Below, one piece after another: positions 21,567-30,683 of a DNA stretch of 64,000 nucleotides; position 1 is the stretch's first letter; each line of letters begins with the position of its first letter. The notes under the pieces were generated by a model that was given only the letters and a program-made list of their open reading frames with translations, did no database searches and was not told where the DNA came from. The position numbers were made by a program, and so were the translations under genes. The DNA is taken from NCBI GenBank assembly GCA_037442205.1, contig JBBIQS010000043.1:4546-68545 (forward strand). The letters are read 5' to 3'. The DNA comes from JBBIQS01 sp037442205. Lineage in GTDB: Bacteria > Myxococcota > Myxococcia > Myxococcales > UBA5297.

Positions 21567-22874
21567 TCAGGTCGTGCCCGCGAAGATCATCGGCAGGTCG
21601 GTGAACGACTTCCAGTAGGCGAGGGCGGAGTAGCCGTTCAGGGCCACCGCGAGCAGCGCCAGGGCGAGGGCAAAGCGGCGCAGCGCCGGGCGCTCGAATC
21701 TCAGTGACAGGCCGCCGAGCATCAGCACCGGGATGATCGGGACGATGAGCCGCGGACCGAAGCACCAGCCGCCCCACCACCACTTCCAGACGGCGATCAG
21801 GCCGAAATACAGGGCCGCCGCAACCAGCAAGGTGCCCAGCTCGGGACGGGAGCGCAGCAGCCTGGGCCATCCGGCGATGCCGAACGCCACCAGCGGCGCC
21901 CAGGGCAGCAGCCCGTGGCGCGGATCGAACATCATCCCGAGCGGCGAGGTCAGCGGATTTCCCCAGGCGAAGGGCTGGTCGCTGGCCAAAGCGGAGCCGT
22001 GGAGCCACCAGTTGGAAAGCAGGATGGAGGCGGTGGAGAGGGCGCAAGGGACGGCAAGAACTGCCGCCCGGAGCCACTGGCGACGCGAGGCGAGCCAAAA
22101 GAGCAGCGGCATCGCCACCAGGGCGAAGGGCGGCTTCATCAGCATGCCCAGCGCAATCAACAAGCCGGACCAGACCGTCGATCGCCGGGTGAATATCGCC
22201 AAGAAATAGGCGCCCAGCAGCAGCAGCGTGAGGAAGTTCTCGTTGAAGATCGATCGGCCGTAGTGCCACAGCGGACTGGCGAGGAAGGTCGCGGCCGTCA
22301 CCGCCAGCGCATGAGACGGCCGGTCGGTCAGCCGGAGCGCCATGGCGTGGAAAAGCAGCATCGAGGCGATGACCGCGAGCACTGCCAACAGCACGCACGC
22401 CGGTTCCAGCAGCCGGGTATTGCGCAGCGGCCAGGTCACCGTGCTGAGCAGCAGCGGCAGGCCCAGGGGATGGATAGGTCGCTCCGGAAGGTCAACGACC
22501 TCGCGGTCGCTGGCGCCAGCCCTGAGAGTGGGAACGGCGTGCCCTTCGGCGTCGCGGGCCCAAAGAGTGGGGTTTGTCTCGTAGATCGAGCCCCAGTAGG
22601 TGCTCCTTCCCTCGCGCCACCAGTAGGAATGGTGGTCGAGCATCCAGCCGGCCATCCTCTTGCCGGCGTCTCGGCCGCCTTGGTGCACCGAGCGGTAGTT
22701 GTTGGCGAGATCGAGATCCAGGTCCTGGACCAAGCTGTTGATCATCACCAGGTAGTGGGGCTCGTCGCCGTTCCAGATGTGCGGGGTACCGAGCCCCGGG
22801 CCTTCTTTGGTGAAGGCTGGCAGCGCCAACAGGACGGCCAGGGCGATGAGCCAGTGGCGCGCGGACGGAGTCAT
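21567..22874 (-). CDS. Polytopic membrane protein, probable GT-C glycosyltransferase
   Basis: This 435-residue protein has about ten hydrophobic spans. A conserved-looking first loop, NGDEPHYLVMINSLVQDLDLDLANNY, carries an acidic DEPHY motif that resembles the catalytic Asp/Glu loop of lipid-linked GT-C enzymes (PMT/ArnT type). Later loops contain YGRSIFNEN and FDPRHGLLPWAP. The ATG at 22874 is used; the longer frame has a polar Ser/Pro-rich lead that looks untranslated. It is the last gene of the minus-strand polysaccharide arm, 76 bases after the GT2 gene. Its donor is likely a polyprenyl-phosphate sugar, by family analogy. Confidence 0.75.
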   Translation of the reverse strand: MTPSARHWLIALAVLLALPAFTKEGPGLGTPHIWNGDEPHYLVMINSLVQDLDLDLANNYRSVHQGGRDAGKRMAGWMLDHHSYWWREGRSTYWGSIYETNPTLWARDAEGHAVPTLRAGASDREVVDLPERPIHPLGLPLLLSTVTWPLRNTRLLEPACVLLAVLAVIASMLLFHAMALRLTDRPSHALAVTAATFLASPLWHYGRSIFNENFLTLLLLGAYFLAIFTRRSTVWSGLLIALGMLMKPPFALVAMPLLFWLASRRQWLRAAVLAVPCALSTASILLSNWWLHGSALASDQPFAWGNPLTSPLGMMFDPRHGLLPWAPLVAFGIAGWPRLLRSRPELGTLLVAAALYFGLIAVWKWWWGGWCFGPRLIVPIIPVLMLGGLSLRFERPALRRFALALALLAVALNGYSALAYWKSFTDLPMIFAGTT

Positions 22875-22950
22875 TGGTCGCGAGGGGGCAAGAGGCTGGT
22901 GACCGGCGGAGGAAATCGCGAGAGCACTTGGGGCTGCTGACGGGCGGCCG

Positions 22951-23844
22951 CTACCGCCCGCTGTCGAGCGGCAGGGCAAGACCATCGCGGACGCTGTGAA
23001 GCGCCAGGCGAGTCTGAGTCACCCCGTATCGGCCGGTGACCAGGCGCATCAGAGTGCGACCGAGCAGGAAACACGTCGTGGGGACAGTGAACGCGGGGGC
23101 GTGCTTGCGCACGTAGTAGAGACGGTTGCGCACGCCGTATTTGATGGCGAAGTCCGACTCCTTGCCGCCGGTCAGGCTGCTCACCTTGTGGAACAGCACC
23201 TGATCCGGCAGCAGGAACATCGCGATTCCGGCCCTCATCGCCCTCAAGCAGAAATCGGTGTCGTCGTAGTAGACGAAATACTGCTCGTCCATCAGCCCGA
23301 TCTGCTCGAAGACCCTGGCCTCCACCAGCATGCAGCAGGTAGGGGCATATTCGATGCAGCGGACCTGATCGAACTGGCCCCGATCCACCTCGTTTTCGCC
23401 CTCGTGGACGTTGGCGAAGAGCTTCCAGCGCACGAAGTGGCCCCCGGCGAACCAGATTCGGTCCTTGGGGTCGAAGTACATCATCTTGGGGACGGTGATC
23501 TGGCAGCGCTGGGTGCCCAGGCCGTCCAGCAGCTTCCGGATCAGGTCCGCCCCGTACTCAACGTCGTTGTTGATGAGCAGCACATGGCTGCAGCCCGCCT
23601 TGCGCGACTCGCGAATCCCCTGGTTGTTGGCGGCGGCGACCCCGAGGTTCGCGCTGTTCTTGATGACGACGACGCGCGGGTCGCGGTACGCCTCGAGGCG
23701 CTGGAGGGTGTCGTCCTTCGACGCGTTGTCGATGACGTAGAGGGTGAAGTCGCGGAAGGACTGCGCCAGCGTCGAGGCCATGAAGCCGTCGATCACCGAG
23801 GCGCTGTTGTAGGTGACGGTGACGATGCCGACCCGCTCAGCCAT
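22951..23844 (-). CDS. Family 2 glycosyltransferase
   Basis: The 297-residue protein is a GT-A fold enzyme. It begins VGIVTVTYNSASVIDGFMAS, then VIDNASKDDTLQRLEAYRDP and LLINNDVEYG, where the DVE-type triad binds the metal and nucleotide sugar. RCIEYAPTCCMLVEARVFEQIGLMDEQYFVYYDDTDFCLRAMRAG is the acceptor-side block, split across two conserved loops. This subtype is common in rhamnosyl and other deoxyhexosyl transferases. The start overlaps the end of the upstream epimerase gene by 8 bases, so they are coupled. A C-terminal hydrophobic or amphipathic stretch may bind the membrane. Confidence 0.93.
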   Translation of the reverse strand: MAERVGIVTVTYNSASVIDGFMASTLAQSFRDFTLYVIDNASKDDTLQRLEAYRDPRVVVIKNSANLGVAAANNQGIRESRKAGCSHVLLINNDVEYGADLIRKLLDGLGTQRCQITVPKMMYFDPKDRIWFAGGHFVRWKLFANVHEGENEVDRGQFDQVRCIEYAPTCCMLVEARVFEQIGLMDEQYFVYYDDTDFCLRAMRAGIAMFLLPDQVLFHKVSSLTGGKESDFAIKYGVRNRLYYVRKHAPAFTVPTTCFLLGRTLMRLVTGRYGVTQTRLALHSVRDGLALPLDSGR

Positions 23845-24961
23845 GCAGCAGCCCCTTCTCCTTGAGCTCCTGCAGCGACTGCTCGTACTTGACCGCCACC
23901 GCCTGCTGGCCGGCCGCCCAGGAGAGAAACTCCCGCAGGCCGTCGGCGAACTTCACCTTGGGCTCGTAGCCGATGAGCGCTCGCGCCTTGGTGAGGTCGG
24001 CCAGATTGTGGCGGATGTCGCCCTCGCGGAAGGCCCCGCTCACCGTCACCGGCGAAGCGCTCCCGAAGTGCTCGACGACGCTGCGCGCGATCTCGTGGAC
24101 GGTGACGCTCTGGCCGCCGCCGACGTTCAGGGCGGCGACGCCCCTGGTCTCGGGCTTGATGCAGCGCCAGGTCGCCTCGACCACGTCGTCGATGTAGACG
24201 AAATCGCGGCTGGGCATTCCGTCCTCGAAGACGTTGATCGGCCGGCCGGCCCGCGCCAGGTTCGAGAAGATGGCCAGGATCCCGGTGTACGGATTGCTCA
24301 ACGACTGCCCGGGACCGTAGACGTTCTGGTAGCGCAGCGCGAACGCCGAGATCCCCAGCACCTCCCCGAACATCAGGGTCATCTGCTCCTGCACTTGCTT
24401 GGTGATGCCGTAGAAGGAGGCGGGAGAAATGGCCGAGGATTCGTCGGTGGGGAGCATCGAGCATTCGGCGCGGCAAGTCGGGCACAGCGGCTCGAACTTG
24501 CCGGCCTTGACGTCCTCGGCCCGCCGCTTGCCCGGATAGACGACGCCGTGGCTGGGGCAGCGGTACTTGCCCTCGCCGTAGATGGCCCGCGACGAGGCGG
24601 TGACGACCTTGCGCACCGAGGTCTTGCCGTTGGTGAGCAGGTCGAAGAGCAGGGCGGTGCCGCCGAGGTTGACCTTCTGGTAGCGCTCGACCTCGTACAT
24701 CGACTGCCCGGTTCCGGTCTCGGCGGCCAGGTGGACCACCACCTCCTGGTCCGCCAGTGCCGAGGCCAGGACCGCACGCTCGGACACGTCGCCGCGCACG
24801 AGGGTGACCCTTCCGGCCAGGTCCGCGGGCAGTTCCGCCCGACCGGCATGGATCTGCGGGCTGAAGTTGTCCAGGACGGTGACGCGGCAGCCTTCGGTGA
24901 GCAGCCGGCGCGTCAGGCGGGACCCGATGAAACCGGCGCCCCCGGTGACGAGAACTTTCAT
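23837..24961 (-). CDS. NAD-dependent sugar epimerase/dehydratase with a Cys-rich insert
   Basis: This 374-residue extended SDR protein starts MKVLVTGGAGFIGSRLTRRL (Rossmann GxxGxxG). It has SSRAIYGEG and the active-site YGITK (Tyr and Lys), then VYGPGQSLSNPYTGI. Between the SSRA block and the catalytic Tyr is an insert with Cys-x-x-His (CPSHG) and CPTC followed by ECSM, which looks like a small zinc-binding module; such inserts occur in some nucleotide-sugar epimerases of polysaccharide loci. The ATG at 24961 has a GGGAGAAGG site and overlaps the acyltransferase stop by 4 bases. The sugar product is not deducible. Confidence 0.92.
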   Translation of the reverse strand: MKVLVTGGAGFIGSRLTRRLLTEGCRVTVLDNFSPQIHAGRAELPADLAGRVTLVRGDVSERAVLASALADQEVVVHLAAETGTGQSMYEVERYQKVNLGGTALLFDLLTNGKTSVRKVVTASSRAIYGEGKYRCPSHGVVYPGKRRAEDVKAGKFEPLCPTCRAECSMLPTDESSAISPASFYGITKQVQEQMTLMFGEVLGISAFALRYQNVYGPGQSLSNPYTGILAIFSNLARAGRPINVFEDGMPSRDFVYIDDVVEATWRCIKPETRGVAALNVGGGQSVTVHEIARSVVEHFGSASPVTVSGAFREGDIRHNLADLTKARALIGYEPKVKFADGLREFLSWAAGQQAVAVKYEQSLQELKEKGLLHG

Positions 24962-25587
24962 GGCGCGACCTTCTCCCATCTCTTTGACGCCGGGTCGTAG
25001 CGCTTGACGACCCTCGCCGGGCTGCCGGCGACAACGCAGTAGTCCGGCACGCTGCTGGACACGACGCTGTTGGCCGCCACGACGCAGTGCCGTCCGATCC
25101 TCACGCCCGGCACGATGACGCTGTTGTTGTAGACGTAGCTCTGATCGCCGATCTCCACCGGCCGCACCTCGATCTCCTGGCGGTTGATGGGCTCTTCGAT
25201 GTCCAGGTACAGGTGATTGATGTCGGTGATCGTCACGTTGGAGGTGATGACCACGTTCTTGCCGATCACGATGCTGCCGGCGCAGGTGATGTGGGCGTTC
25301 TGGTGGATCTGCGTCTCGTCGCCGACCACGAAGCGCGGGGTGAAGCGGTGGCCGGCGTAGCGGTCGATCATCTCGATGCGGCAGTCGCGGAAGACGATCA
25401 CCCGCGCCCCGAACTCCATGTAGCGCAGCCCCGAGAACAGCAGCGGGGTGTCGATCGAGGTCATCGGCCCCAGCGACTTGAGGAACGGCCCGTAGACCGC
25501 CCGGGTCTTCGCCAGCAGGTAGGCCTTCTGCGCCGAGCCCATCAGCTCGTACAGGTCCTTCTCCTTCAGTCTCTCGAGGATCTTCAT
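24958..25587 (-). CDS. Left-handed beta-helix (hexapeptide) acyltransferase
   Basis: The 209-residue protein has the hexapeptide repeats of sugar O- or N-acyltransferases: VVGDETQIHQNAHITCAG, IVIGKNVVITSNVTITDIN, VEIGDQSYVYNNSVIVPG and VRIGRHCVVAANSVVSSSVP, ending with the family tail YCVVAGSPARVVKRYD. An N-terminal helical segment (about residues 1-40) precedes the helix. The long lead upstream of ATG 25587 in the same frame is antisense-like and rejected. It sits 10 bases after the methyltransferase gene and overlaps the epimerase start by 4 bases (ATGA). It probably acylates a polysaccharide precursor. Confidence 0.93.
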   Translation of the reverse strand: MKILERLKEKDLYELMGSAQKAYLLAKTRAVYGPFLKSLGPMTSIDTPLLFSGLRYMEFGARVIVFRDCRIEMIDRYAGHRFTPRFVVGDETQIHQNAHITCAGSIVIGKNVVITSNVTITDINHLYLDIEEPINRQEIEVRPVEIGDQSYVYNNSVIVPGVRIGRHCVVAANSVVSSSVPDYCVVAGSPARVVKRYDPASKRWEKVAP

Positions 25588-25597
25588 GGCGCGTCGC

Positions 25598-26536
25598 TCA
25601 CACCGGCCGGAAGGTGAGCTCGATGGCGTCGCCCTGCTCGAAGCGGTTGATGAGCCCCGCGGTCCAGTGGCCGAGGACCTTGGCCGGCGCGGAGTTGATG
25701 AGCCGGCCCTGCGACGAGGGCTTGCCGTTGGCGCGGTTGAGGAAGATCTGCAGGCTGCCGACCACCCCGCTGAAGTCGCCGTTGTACTGGGTGCGCACCC
25801 GCTCAAACCCGTGCTTGGCGGCCATCCGGGTGAGCGTTTCCACGCTGTAGCCGAAGGTGTGGACCGGAGCGCCCAGGTACCACCAGTACTTGCCGAACAG
25901 CCGGCCATTGAGGCTGTCGATGTTCGGCACGCCGATGTGCAGCAGCCCGTCCGGCTTGATGAGCCGGCGCAGCTCGCGCATCACTTCATTGGGATTGGGG
26001 ACGTGCTCGAAGGAGTGATTGGAGCGGATGTAGTCGAAGTGGCCGGCAGGCAGCCTGGCCTCGAGCAGAGTGCCGCCGACGATGTTCAGGCCGTACTGCT
26101 CCCGCCCGTACTGCGCCGCCTTCTTGCTGGGCTCGACTCCCCAGACCTCCCAGCCGCGCTCCCGGTAGCCGGCGAGGAACTGGCCGCTGCCGCAGCCCAG
26201 GTCGAGCACCTTGCCCGGCTGGGGGAACTTGGGATCCAGGGTCCGGATCTCAATCGACAGCAGCATCTTGAGCGCCCGCTTGCCGGCGCTGTCCTTGGGA
26301 TGCGGCTGATAGGCGTAGAAATCGTCCGGGTAAAAGGAGGCGAGCTGGGCCTCGGTCGGCATCGGCGACAGGAAGACCAGCTGGCAGTCGTCGCAGCGGG
26401 CGACGGTGAAATCCCCGGGGATCCCGTAGTGCCGGTCTCGGGTCACGTGGAGGACCGACTGGCGGGCGCATCCGCAGAGCGCGCAGGCCTCGCCTGCGCC
26501 TTCGAGGGCCGCCGCGGGACTGGTCTGGTGAGACAT
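25598..26536 (-). CDS. SAM-dependent methyltransferase with N-terminal zinc ribbon
   Basis: A 312-residue class I methyltransferase. Near the N-terminus is a four-Cys ribbon, CALC and CDDC about 29 residues apart, seen in sugar C-methyltransferase-like and wall-associated methyltransferases. The SAM motif is VLDLGCGSGQFLAGYRERG, with NHSFEHVPNP (acid loop) and LLHIGVPNIDSLNGRLFG downstream. The ATG at 26536 follows a GGAG site; a GTG six codons upstream is an alternative. It is the first gene of the minus-strand arm of the polysaccharide locus, divergent from the flippase gene 211 bases away. Confidence 0.92.
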   Translation of the reverse strand: MSHQTSPAAALEGAGEACALCGCARQSVLHVTRDRHYGIPGDFTVARCDDCQLVFLSPMPTEAQLASFYPDDFYAYQPHPKDSAGKRALKMLLSIEIRTLDPKFPQPGKVLDLGCGSGQFLAGYRERGWEVWGVEPSKKAAQYGREQYGLNIVGGTLLEARLPAGHFDYIRSNHSFEHVPNPNEVMRELRRLIKPDGLLHIGVPNIDSLNGRLFGKYWWYLGAPVHTFGYSVETLTRMAAKHGFERVRTQYNGDFSGVVGSLQIFLNRANGKPSSQGRLINSAPAKVLGHWTAGLINRFEQGDAIELTFRPV

Positions 26537-26747
26537 GAAGTGCTCCAAAATCACGTGCGAACTCGCGCCCTTGGCCTGGCAATCGGCCCGAGGGCGCCGC
26601 GCCAGACCGGCGCCGGAGGGGCGGGACCCTACAGCGGCTCGGAGATTGGGACAAGCCCCATCCCGTTTCGAGGCGGTGGGCCGCTGAGTGCTTGGTCAGG
26701 TCAGGATTTCGAGCTACAAGGTTCGCCCGCGAAAGCCAGCAGGCCCA

Positions 26748-28208
26748 ATGTCCCGACGCTCGACGCTTCACAACGCAGCCTTCACGCTCGCCGGCCAGAT
26801 AAGCGCTCGAGCTCTCGCCCTGGTGCTGTACGCGCTCTTGGCGCGCAAGCTGGGGCGCGACCACTACGGCGAGATAGGGCAGGGCACCGCCTTCGGGGTC
26901 ATCTTCCAGATCTTGATTGAGCCCGGGCTCAACCTGCTGCTGATCCGCGACGGCGTGCGCCGGCCGGAGCAGCTGTGCCGCGAGGTCGCCGACCTCTTCG
27001 CGTTCAAGCTGGCGATGCTGCCGGTGACCTGGGGACTGATGACCCTGTCCGCCGCGCTGCTCGGCTACCGCGGCGATTTGCTGCTGGCGGTCTTCCTGTG
27101 CGGCGGGATGATCCTGCTAGTCGGCTTCGAGGATTTCGCCGCCGCCGCTCTCACCGCCCAGGAGAGGATGGACCTGGAGGGGACGCTGCGCTTCGCCTCC
27201 AAGATCCTGGCGGTGGTCCTGGGGATGGGGGCGCTGCTGGCCGACCTTCCGTTCGCGGTGGTGATCGGCTCGCTTACGCTGGCCCAGGCGCTGACCGCCC
27301 TGGTTGGCATCGCGCTGGTTCGCAGGAGCGGAGTCCGGATCGGCGTCGGCCGGCTCGCGCCAGTCTTCCGCCGCCTCCCCGAGAGCTGGCCGCTGGCGGT
27401 CACCTGGTTCCTGCTCCTGGTGACCCTGCGCTCCGATCAGATCATCGCCAAGCTGATGGGAGTGAGCGAGGAGTCCCTCGGCGACTACAACTCCGGGGTC
27501 AAGGTGGTCGAGTCGCTGGTCCTGTTCCCCAACGCGGTGGTGGTGGTCTTCCAGCCGGTGCTGGCGCGCGCCTGGCTCGCCGGCAAGGAGGCCTGTGCGA
27601 GCGAGCTGTCGCTGGCGCTGCAGGCCGCGCTCGCCGTGACCCTGCCCATCGCCGTGGGCGGATCGCTGCTGGCCACCGGGGTGTCGACCCTCATCTACGG
27701 CTCGGCCTTCGCGGGCGCCGGCCCGCTGCTGTCGCTGCAGCTGCTGGTGCTGGTGACCTTCGCCATTCAGATCACCTCGTACGCGCTGCTGGTGGCGGCG
27801 GGGGCCCTGCGCGCCCAGACCCTCATCGCCGCGGCCGGGTTGGGAGTGAACCTGCTCAGCAATGTGCTGCTGGTCCCGCGGCTTGGGGTCACTGGCTCCA
27901 CCATTTCTGCCCTGCACGGCGGGGCAGCGGCGTCGATCGGCTGCCTGCTGGCAATTCACCAGCTAGGGGTTCGCCTCGAGCTCGTCCGCAGCACCTGGCG
28001 GGCCATCGTCTCGTCTCTGGTGATGGCCGCGGGCGTCCTCGTCGTCCGCGAGCGACTTGGCTTCTTCGTCAGCGTGCTCAGCGGAGCCGTTCTCTATGCC
28101 GGTGTCTTCTTGCTGGCCGGCGGCTGGCAGACGGTGGTCGCGCTCAAGACACGGCGCCAGGCGCCCGCGGCGCCGGAGGTCGCATCACCTGGAGGCCTCG
28201 CCGTCTGA
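26748..28208 (+). CDS. Wzx-like oligosaccharide flippase (MOP superfamily)
   Basis: The 486-residue protein has about 12-14 hydrophobic spans in the layout of polysaccharide flippases. It begins STLHNAAFTLAGQISARALALVLYALLARKLGRDHYG, typical of the first spans. Charged residues in LLLVTLRSDQIIAKLMG and an Arg near the seventh span fit the translocation cavity. The ATG at 26748 lies 20 codons inside the longest frame and starts next to the first helix. It should move a lipid-linked repeat unit from the cytoplasmic to the periplasmic face. It heads the plus-strand arm with Wzz- and Wzy-like genes. Confidence 0.9.
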   Translation: MSRRSTLHNAAFTLAGQISARALALVLYALLARKLGRDHYGEIGQGTAFGVIFQILIEPGLNLLLIRDGVRRPEQLCREVADLFAFKLAMLPVTWGLMTLSAALLGYRGDLLLAVFLCGGMILLVGFEDFAAAALTAQERMDLEGTLRFASKILAVVLGMGALLADLPFAVVIGSLTLAQALTALVGIALVRRSGVRIGVGRLAPVFRRLPESWPLAVTWFLLLVTLRSDQIIAKLMGVSEESLGDYNSGVKVVESLVLFPNAVVVVFQPVLARAWLAGKEACASELSLALQAALAVTLPIAVGGSLLATGVSTLIYGSAFAGAGPLLSLQLLVLVTFAIQITSYALLVAAGALRAQTLIAAAGLGVNLLSNVLLVPRLGVTGSTISALHGGAAASIGCLLAIHQLGVRLELVRSTWRAIVSSLVMAAGVLVVRERLGFFVSVLSGAVLYAGVFLLAGGWQTVVALKTRRQAPAAPEVASPGGLAV

Positions 28209-28324
28209 GCGCCCGGGGCGCCTGGGGCGCCATCTTGCCTAGAGCCGCGGCCGGCTGGTAAGGTTCAGCGCTCTTCGAACTGGGCTCGCGTCGTCGCAGC
28301 TCGGTGAAATTCTTGGGGAATTCA

Positions 28325-29062
28325 GTGGCCCAGCCCAACGGAACGGATGTCGACTTCTTCCTGCCGCTCTCGTGGCGGGCGGTGGTCCTTACCTTGGTAG
28401 GTTGCCTGGTTGGTGTGGCGGCCGGCTTCGGCATGGGATTCCTCTCGCCGCGCAGCTATCAGGCCCGTTCGGTGATCCGCGTCGCGTCGGTGAGCCCAGT
28501 CGGCCCGGTGGTTCCTCTCAACGAGCTGCGGGCCCGGGCCGAGAGCCGGATGGCACTGCGCCAGCTGTTCAAGGAGATGGGCGAGGCCAACCCCGGCGAG
28601 GCCGCTGGCCTCTTTCGGGTCCAGGCCGAGGTCGATCCCTCGGCGGACGGCGGGCTGATGACCTTCACCGTCTTTGGCTTGGACCGGGACAGGACCGCCC
28701 AGGTCTGCGAGCGCGTCGCCGAGTCGATCGTCAAGCGCAGCCATGAGGCCTTTGAGGCCGCGGTGCGCGAGCAGAACGAGCTCAAGGCCCAGGCGCAGGG
28801 GCTGTTGGAGGCGCGCCGGGCGGCGGCTGGAGCGCTGGCCGATCGGCTGGCTCAGGCTCAGCAGCTGGAGCGGCTGGCAGAGGACAGCCTGATGGCTCGG
28901 CGCCTTGGCGAGCGGCTGGCTGTGCAGGCGAGAGACGCCGAGACCATCGACTCGCCCGAGGCGCAGGAGCAGCCCTCCAAGAAGACGCTGCTGGCGGCGT
29001 TGGGCGCTTTCGCGGGGATGTTCCTGGGGCTGGTTCTTTCTCGTCCGTTCAAGCGCGGATGA
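28325..29062 (+). CDS. Wzz-like chain-length determinant / polysaccharide co-polymerase
   Basis: The 245-residue protein has two membrane spans, near residues 20-43 and 220-240, around a periplasmic domain with a long coiled coil (about 120-200), as in Wzz and PCP proteins. The N-terminal DVDFFLPLSWRAVV and C-terminal ALGAFAGMFLGLVLSR flank the domain. The GTG at 28325 has a GGGGA site; a GTG seven codons upstream at 28304 is an alternative. It overlaps the next gene by 4 bases (ATGA). No tyrosine-kinase domain is fused. It likely sets polymer length together with the gene downstream. Confidence 0.85.
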   Translation: MAQPNGTDVDFFLPLSWRAVVLTLVGCLVGVAAGFGMGFLSPRSYQARSVIRVASVSPVGPVVPLNELRARAESRMALRQLFKEMGEANPGEAAGLFRVQAEVDPSADGGLMTFTVFGLDRDRTAQVCERVAESIVKRSHEAFEAAVREQNELKAQAQGLLEARRAAAGALADRLAQAQQLERLAEDSLMARRLGERLAVQARDAETIDSPEAQEQPSKKTLLAALGAFAGMFLGLVLSRPFKRG

Positions 29063-30543
29063 TCTTTGACCGGCGCCAGATCCTGGCCACCGCAGCGCTG
29101 GCGGTGGTCGGCATGGTCGCACTCGCGGCCCCTGAGATTTGGTGGCTCAGGCTCGCGGCCGCGGTCGTCGGGTTCATCTATCTCGTCGCGTTCCCGGCCA
29201 CGACGCTCGCGCTGATGCTGCTGACCCTCTCCTGGGACCAGCTGCTGACGGTCCGGGTCGGAGAGAGCGCGACGCTGCGGCTGGCTCATCTGTGCGCGGG
29301 GGTCCTGTTCCTGCGGATGCTGCTGCAGCGCATTCGGTCAGCGGAGGGAATCCGGTTGGCGCGCCCGCTGGTCGCGCCGCTGGCCCTCTACTTTGGCGGC
29401 GCCGCGGTGAGCATCGGCCTGGGCATCGGGACCTCCAAGAGCCTGGGCTACCTGGCCTGGGGGTTGTTCGACGCCATCGCTCTGTTCTCGGTGCTCCTGG
29501 AGGCGGCGGGCACGGAAGCGGGCTTCCGGCGGGTGGTCCGGCTGTGGCTGATGGGCGCGGCGATCAATGCCGGGTTCGGCCTCTTGCAGCTTGGCTTCGG
29601 TCTGATGCACCGGCCGGCGCCGCTGGTGCAGCAGATGCTGGGCGAGTTCCCGCGGATCAATGGCTTCAACTACGAGCCGGCCTACTTCGCCCTCTACCTC
29701 CTCTCGGTTGGGGCAGTGCTGTTGGGCCGCTGGTTGGCGGAGCCCAAAGGCGCCGGCCGCGGGGTGTTGCTGGCCGGAGCGCTCTTCGGAACGGCGGCGC
29801 TGTCTATGTCGCGGTCAGGCTGGCTGGGCCTGGCTTTGCTGGCGCTGCTGGCTTTGGGCGTGCTGCTCTGGAAGGGACGCACCCGCGAGCTGTGGCGAGC
29901 GGGGGGGCTGGTTGCGGGCGTCGGCGTCGCCGCGGTGATCATGCTTCCCCGCGGATTCCTCGACCGGGCGCCGGCGATGGCGGCGATGGCGTTCGATCGC
30001 CATGAAGCCTCCTCGACCGCCCCGCGGTTGGGAATGATGGAGCAGGCCTGGCGCGTCTTCGAGCGCAACCCGGTCATGGGGGTGGGGCTGGGCGGGTACG
30101 CCGGCTACATCGCCCAGCATCCCGAGCTGGAGGTGCCGGGGGCGGCCCAGGAGGCCGGGCGGACGGTGACCACCAATCTGTGGTTGGAGATCGCTGCCGA
30201 GGGCGGGGTGGTCGGGCTGTTTGCGATCTTGTGGGCGATCGCCGCCACGCTCCGGGCCTTGATCCGGGTTTCCCGCGAGCCGGGCCCCATGCGCTACTGG
30301 GCGCTGGGATTCCTGCTCTCCATCGGCCTGGTGTTTGCCGTTCTCTACCAGTTCAACCAGACCCTCTGGCGGCTTGACGTCTGGACCCTGCTGGCCTTGG
30401 GTTGGGCGACGGTTTCGAGGGTGAGCCGATCCGCGCCGAGCTCCGAGTTGCCCGCGACTCGCGACGCCGGCGGAAGCTCCCCGGCGCCGTCTTCTCCTGA
30501 GCTCGCGGGGCTGGCTCAGCCCGCCAGTCTGCAGTTGCCCTGA
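29059..30543 (+). CDS. O-antigen ligase / Wzy polymerase family membrane protein
   Basis: The 494-residue protein has about 11-12 hydrophobic spans and a large loop near residues 330-400, as in the O-antigen ligase/polymerase family. The segment NPVMGVGLGGYAGYIAQHPE and the TNLWLEIAAEGG motif in the loop match conserved positions (the WLE-type signature). FNYEPAYFALYLLSV is another typical piece. The C-terminal 50 residues are Ser/Pro-rich and cytoplasmic. Family members either polymerise repeat units or ligate polymer to a carrier; the presence of Wzx- and Wzz-like genes favours polymerisation. It overlaps the Wzz-like gene by 4 bases. Confidence 0.87.
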   Translation: MIFDRRQILATAALAVVGMVALAAPEIWWLRLAAAVVGFIYLVAFPATTLALMLLTLSWDQLLTVRVGESATLRLAHLCAGVLFLRMLLQRIRSAEGIRLARPLVAPLALYFGGAAVSIGLGIGTSKSLGYLAWGLFDAIALFSVLLEAAGTEAGFRRVVRLWLMGAAINAGFGLLQLGFGLMHRPAPLVQQMLGEFPRINGFNYEPAYFALYLLSVGAVLLGRWLAEPKGAGRGVLLAGALFGTAALSMSRSGWLGLALLALLALGVLLWKGRTRELWRAGGLVAGVGVAAVIMLPRGFLDRAPAMAAMAFDRHEASSTAPRLGMMEQAWRVFERNPVMGVGLGGYAGYIAQHPELEVPGAAQEAGRTVTTNLWLEIAAEGGVVGLFAILWAIAATLRALIRVSREPGPMRYWALGFLLSIGLVFAVLYQFNQTLWRLDVWTLLALGWATVSRVSRSAPSSELPATRDAGGSSPAPSSPELAGLAQPASLQLP

Positions 30544-30683
30544 GCCAGGTCGAGAGGGGGACCAGCCGCCTCGCCGCCTGGCGGCGAGCGGCCAGCCCCG
30601 ACGTTGAATGGGGGGGAGGCCAATGGTAGCCTCCGAAATTCGCGGCAAGTCCGCGCCTCTTCACTCGAGCAGAGACCCTCAAC

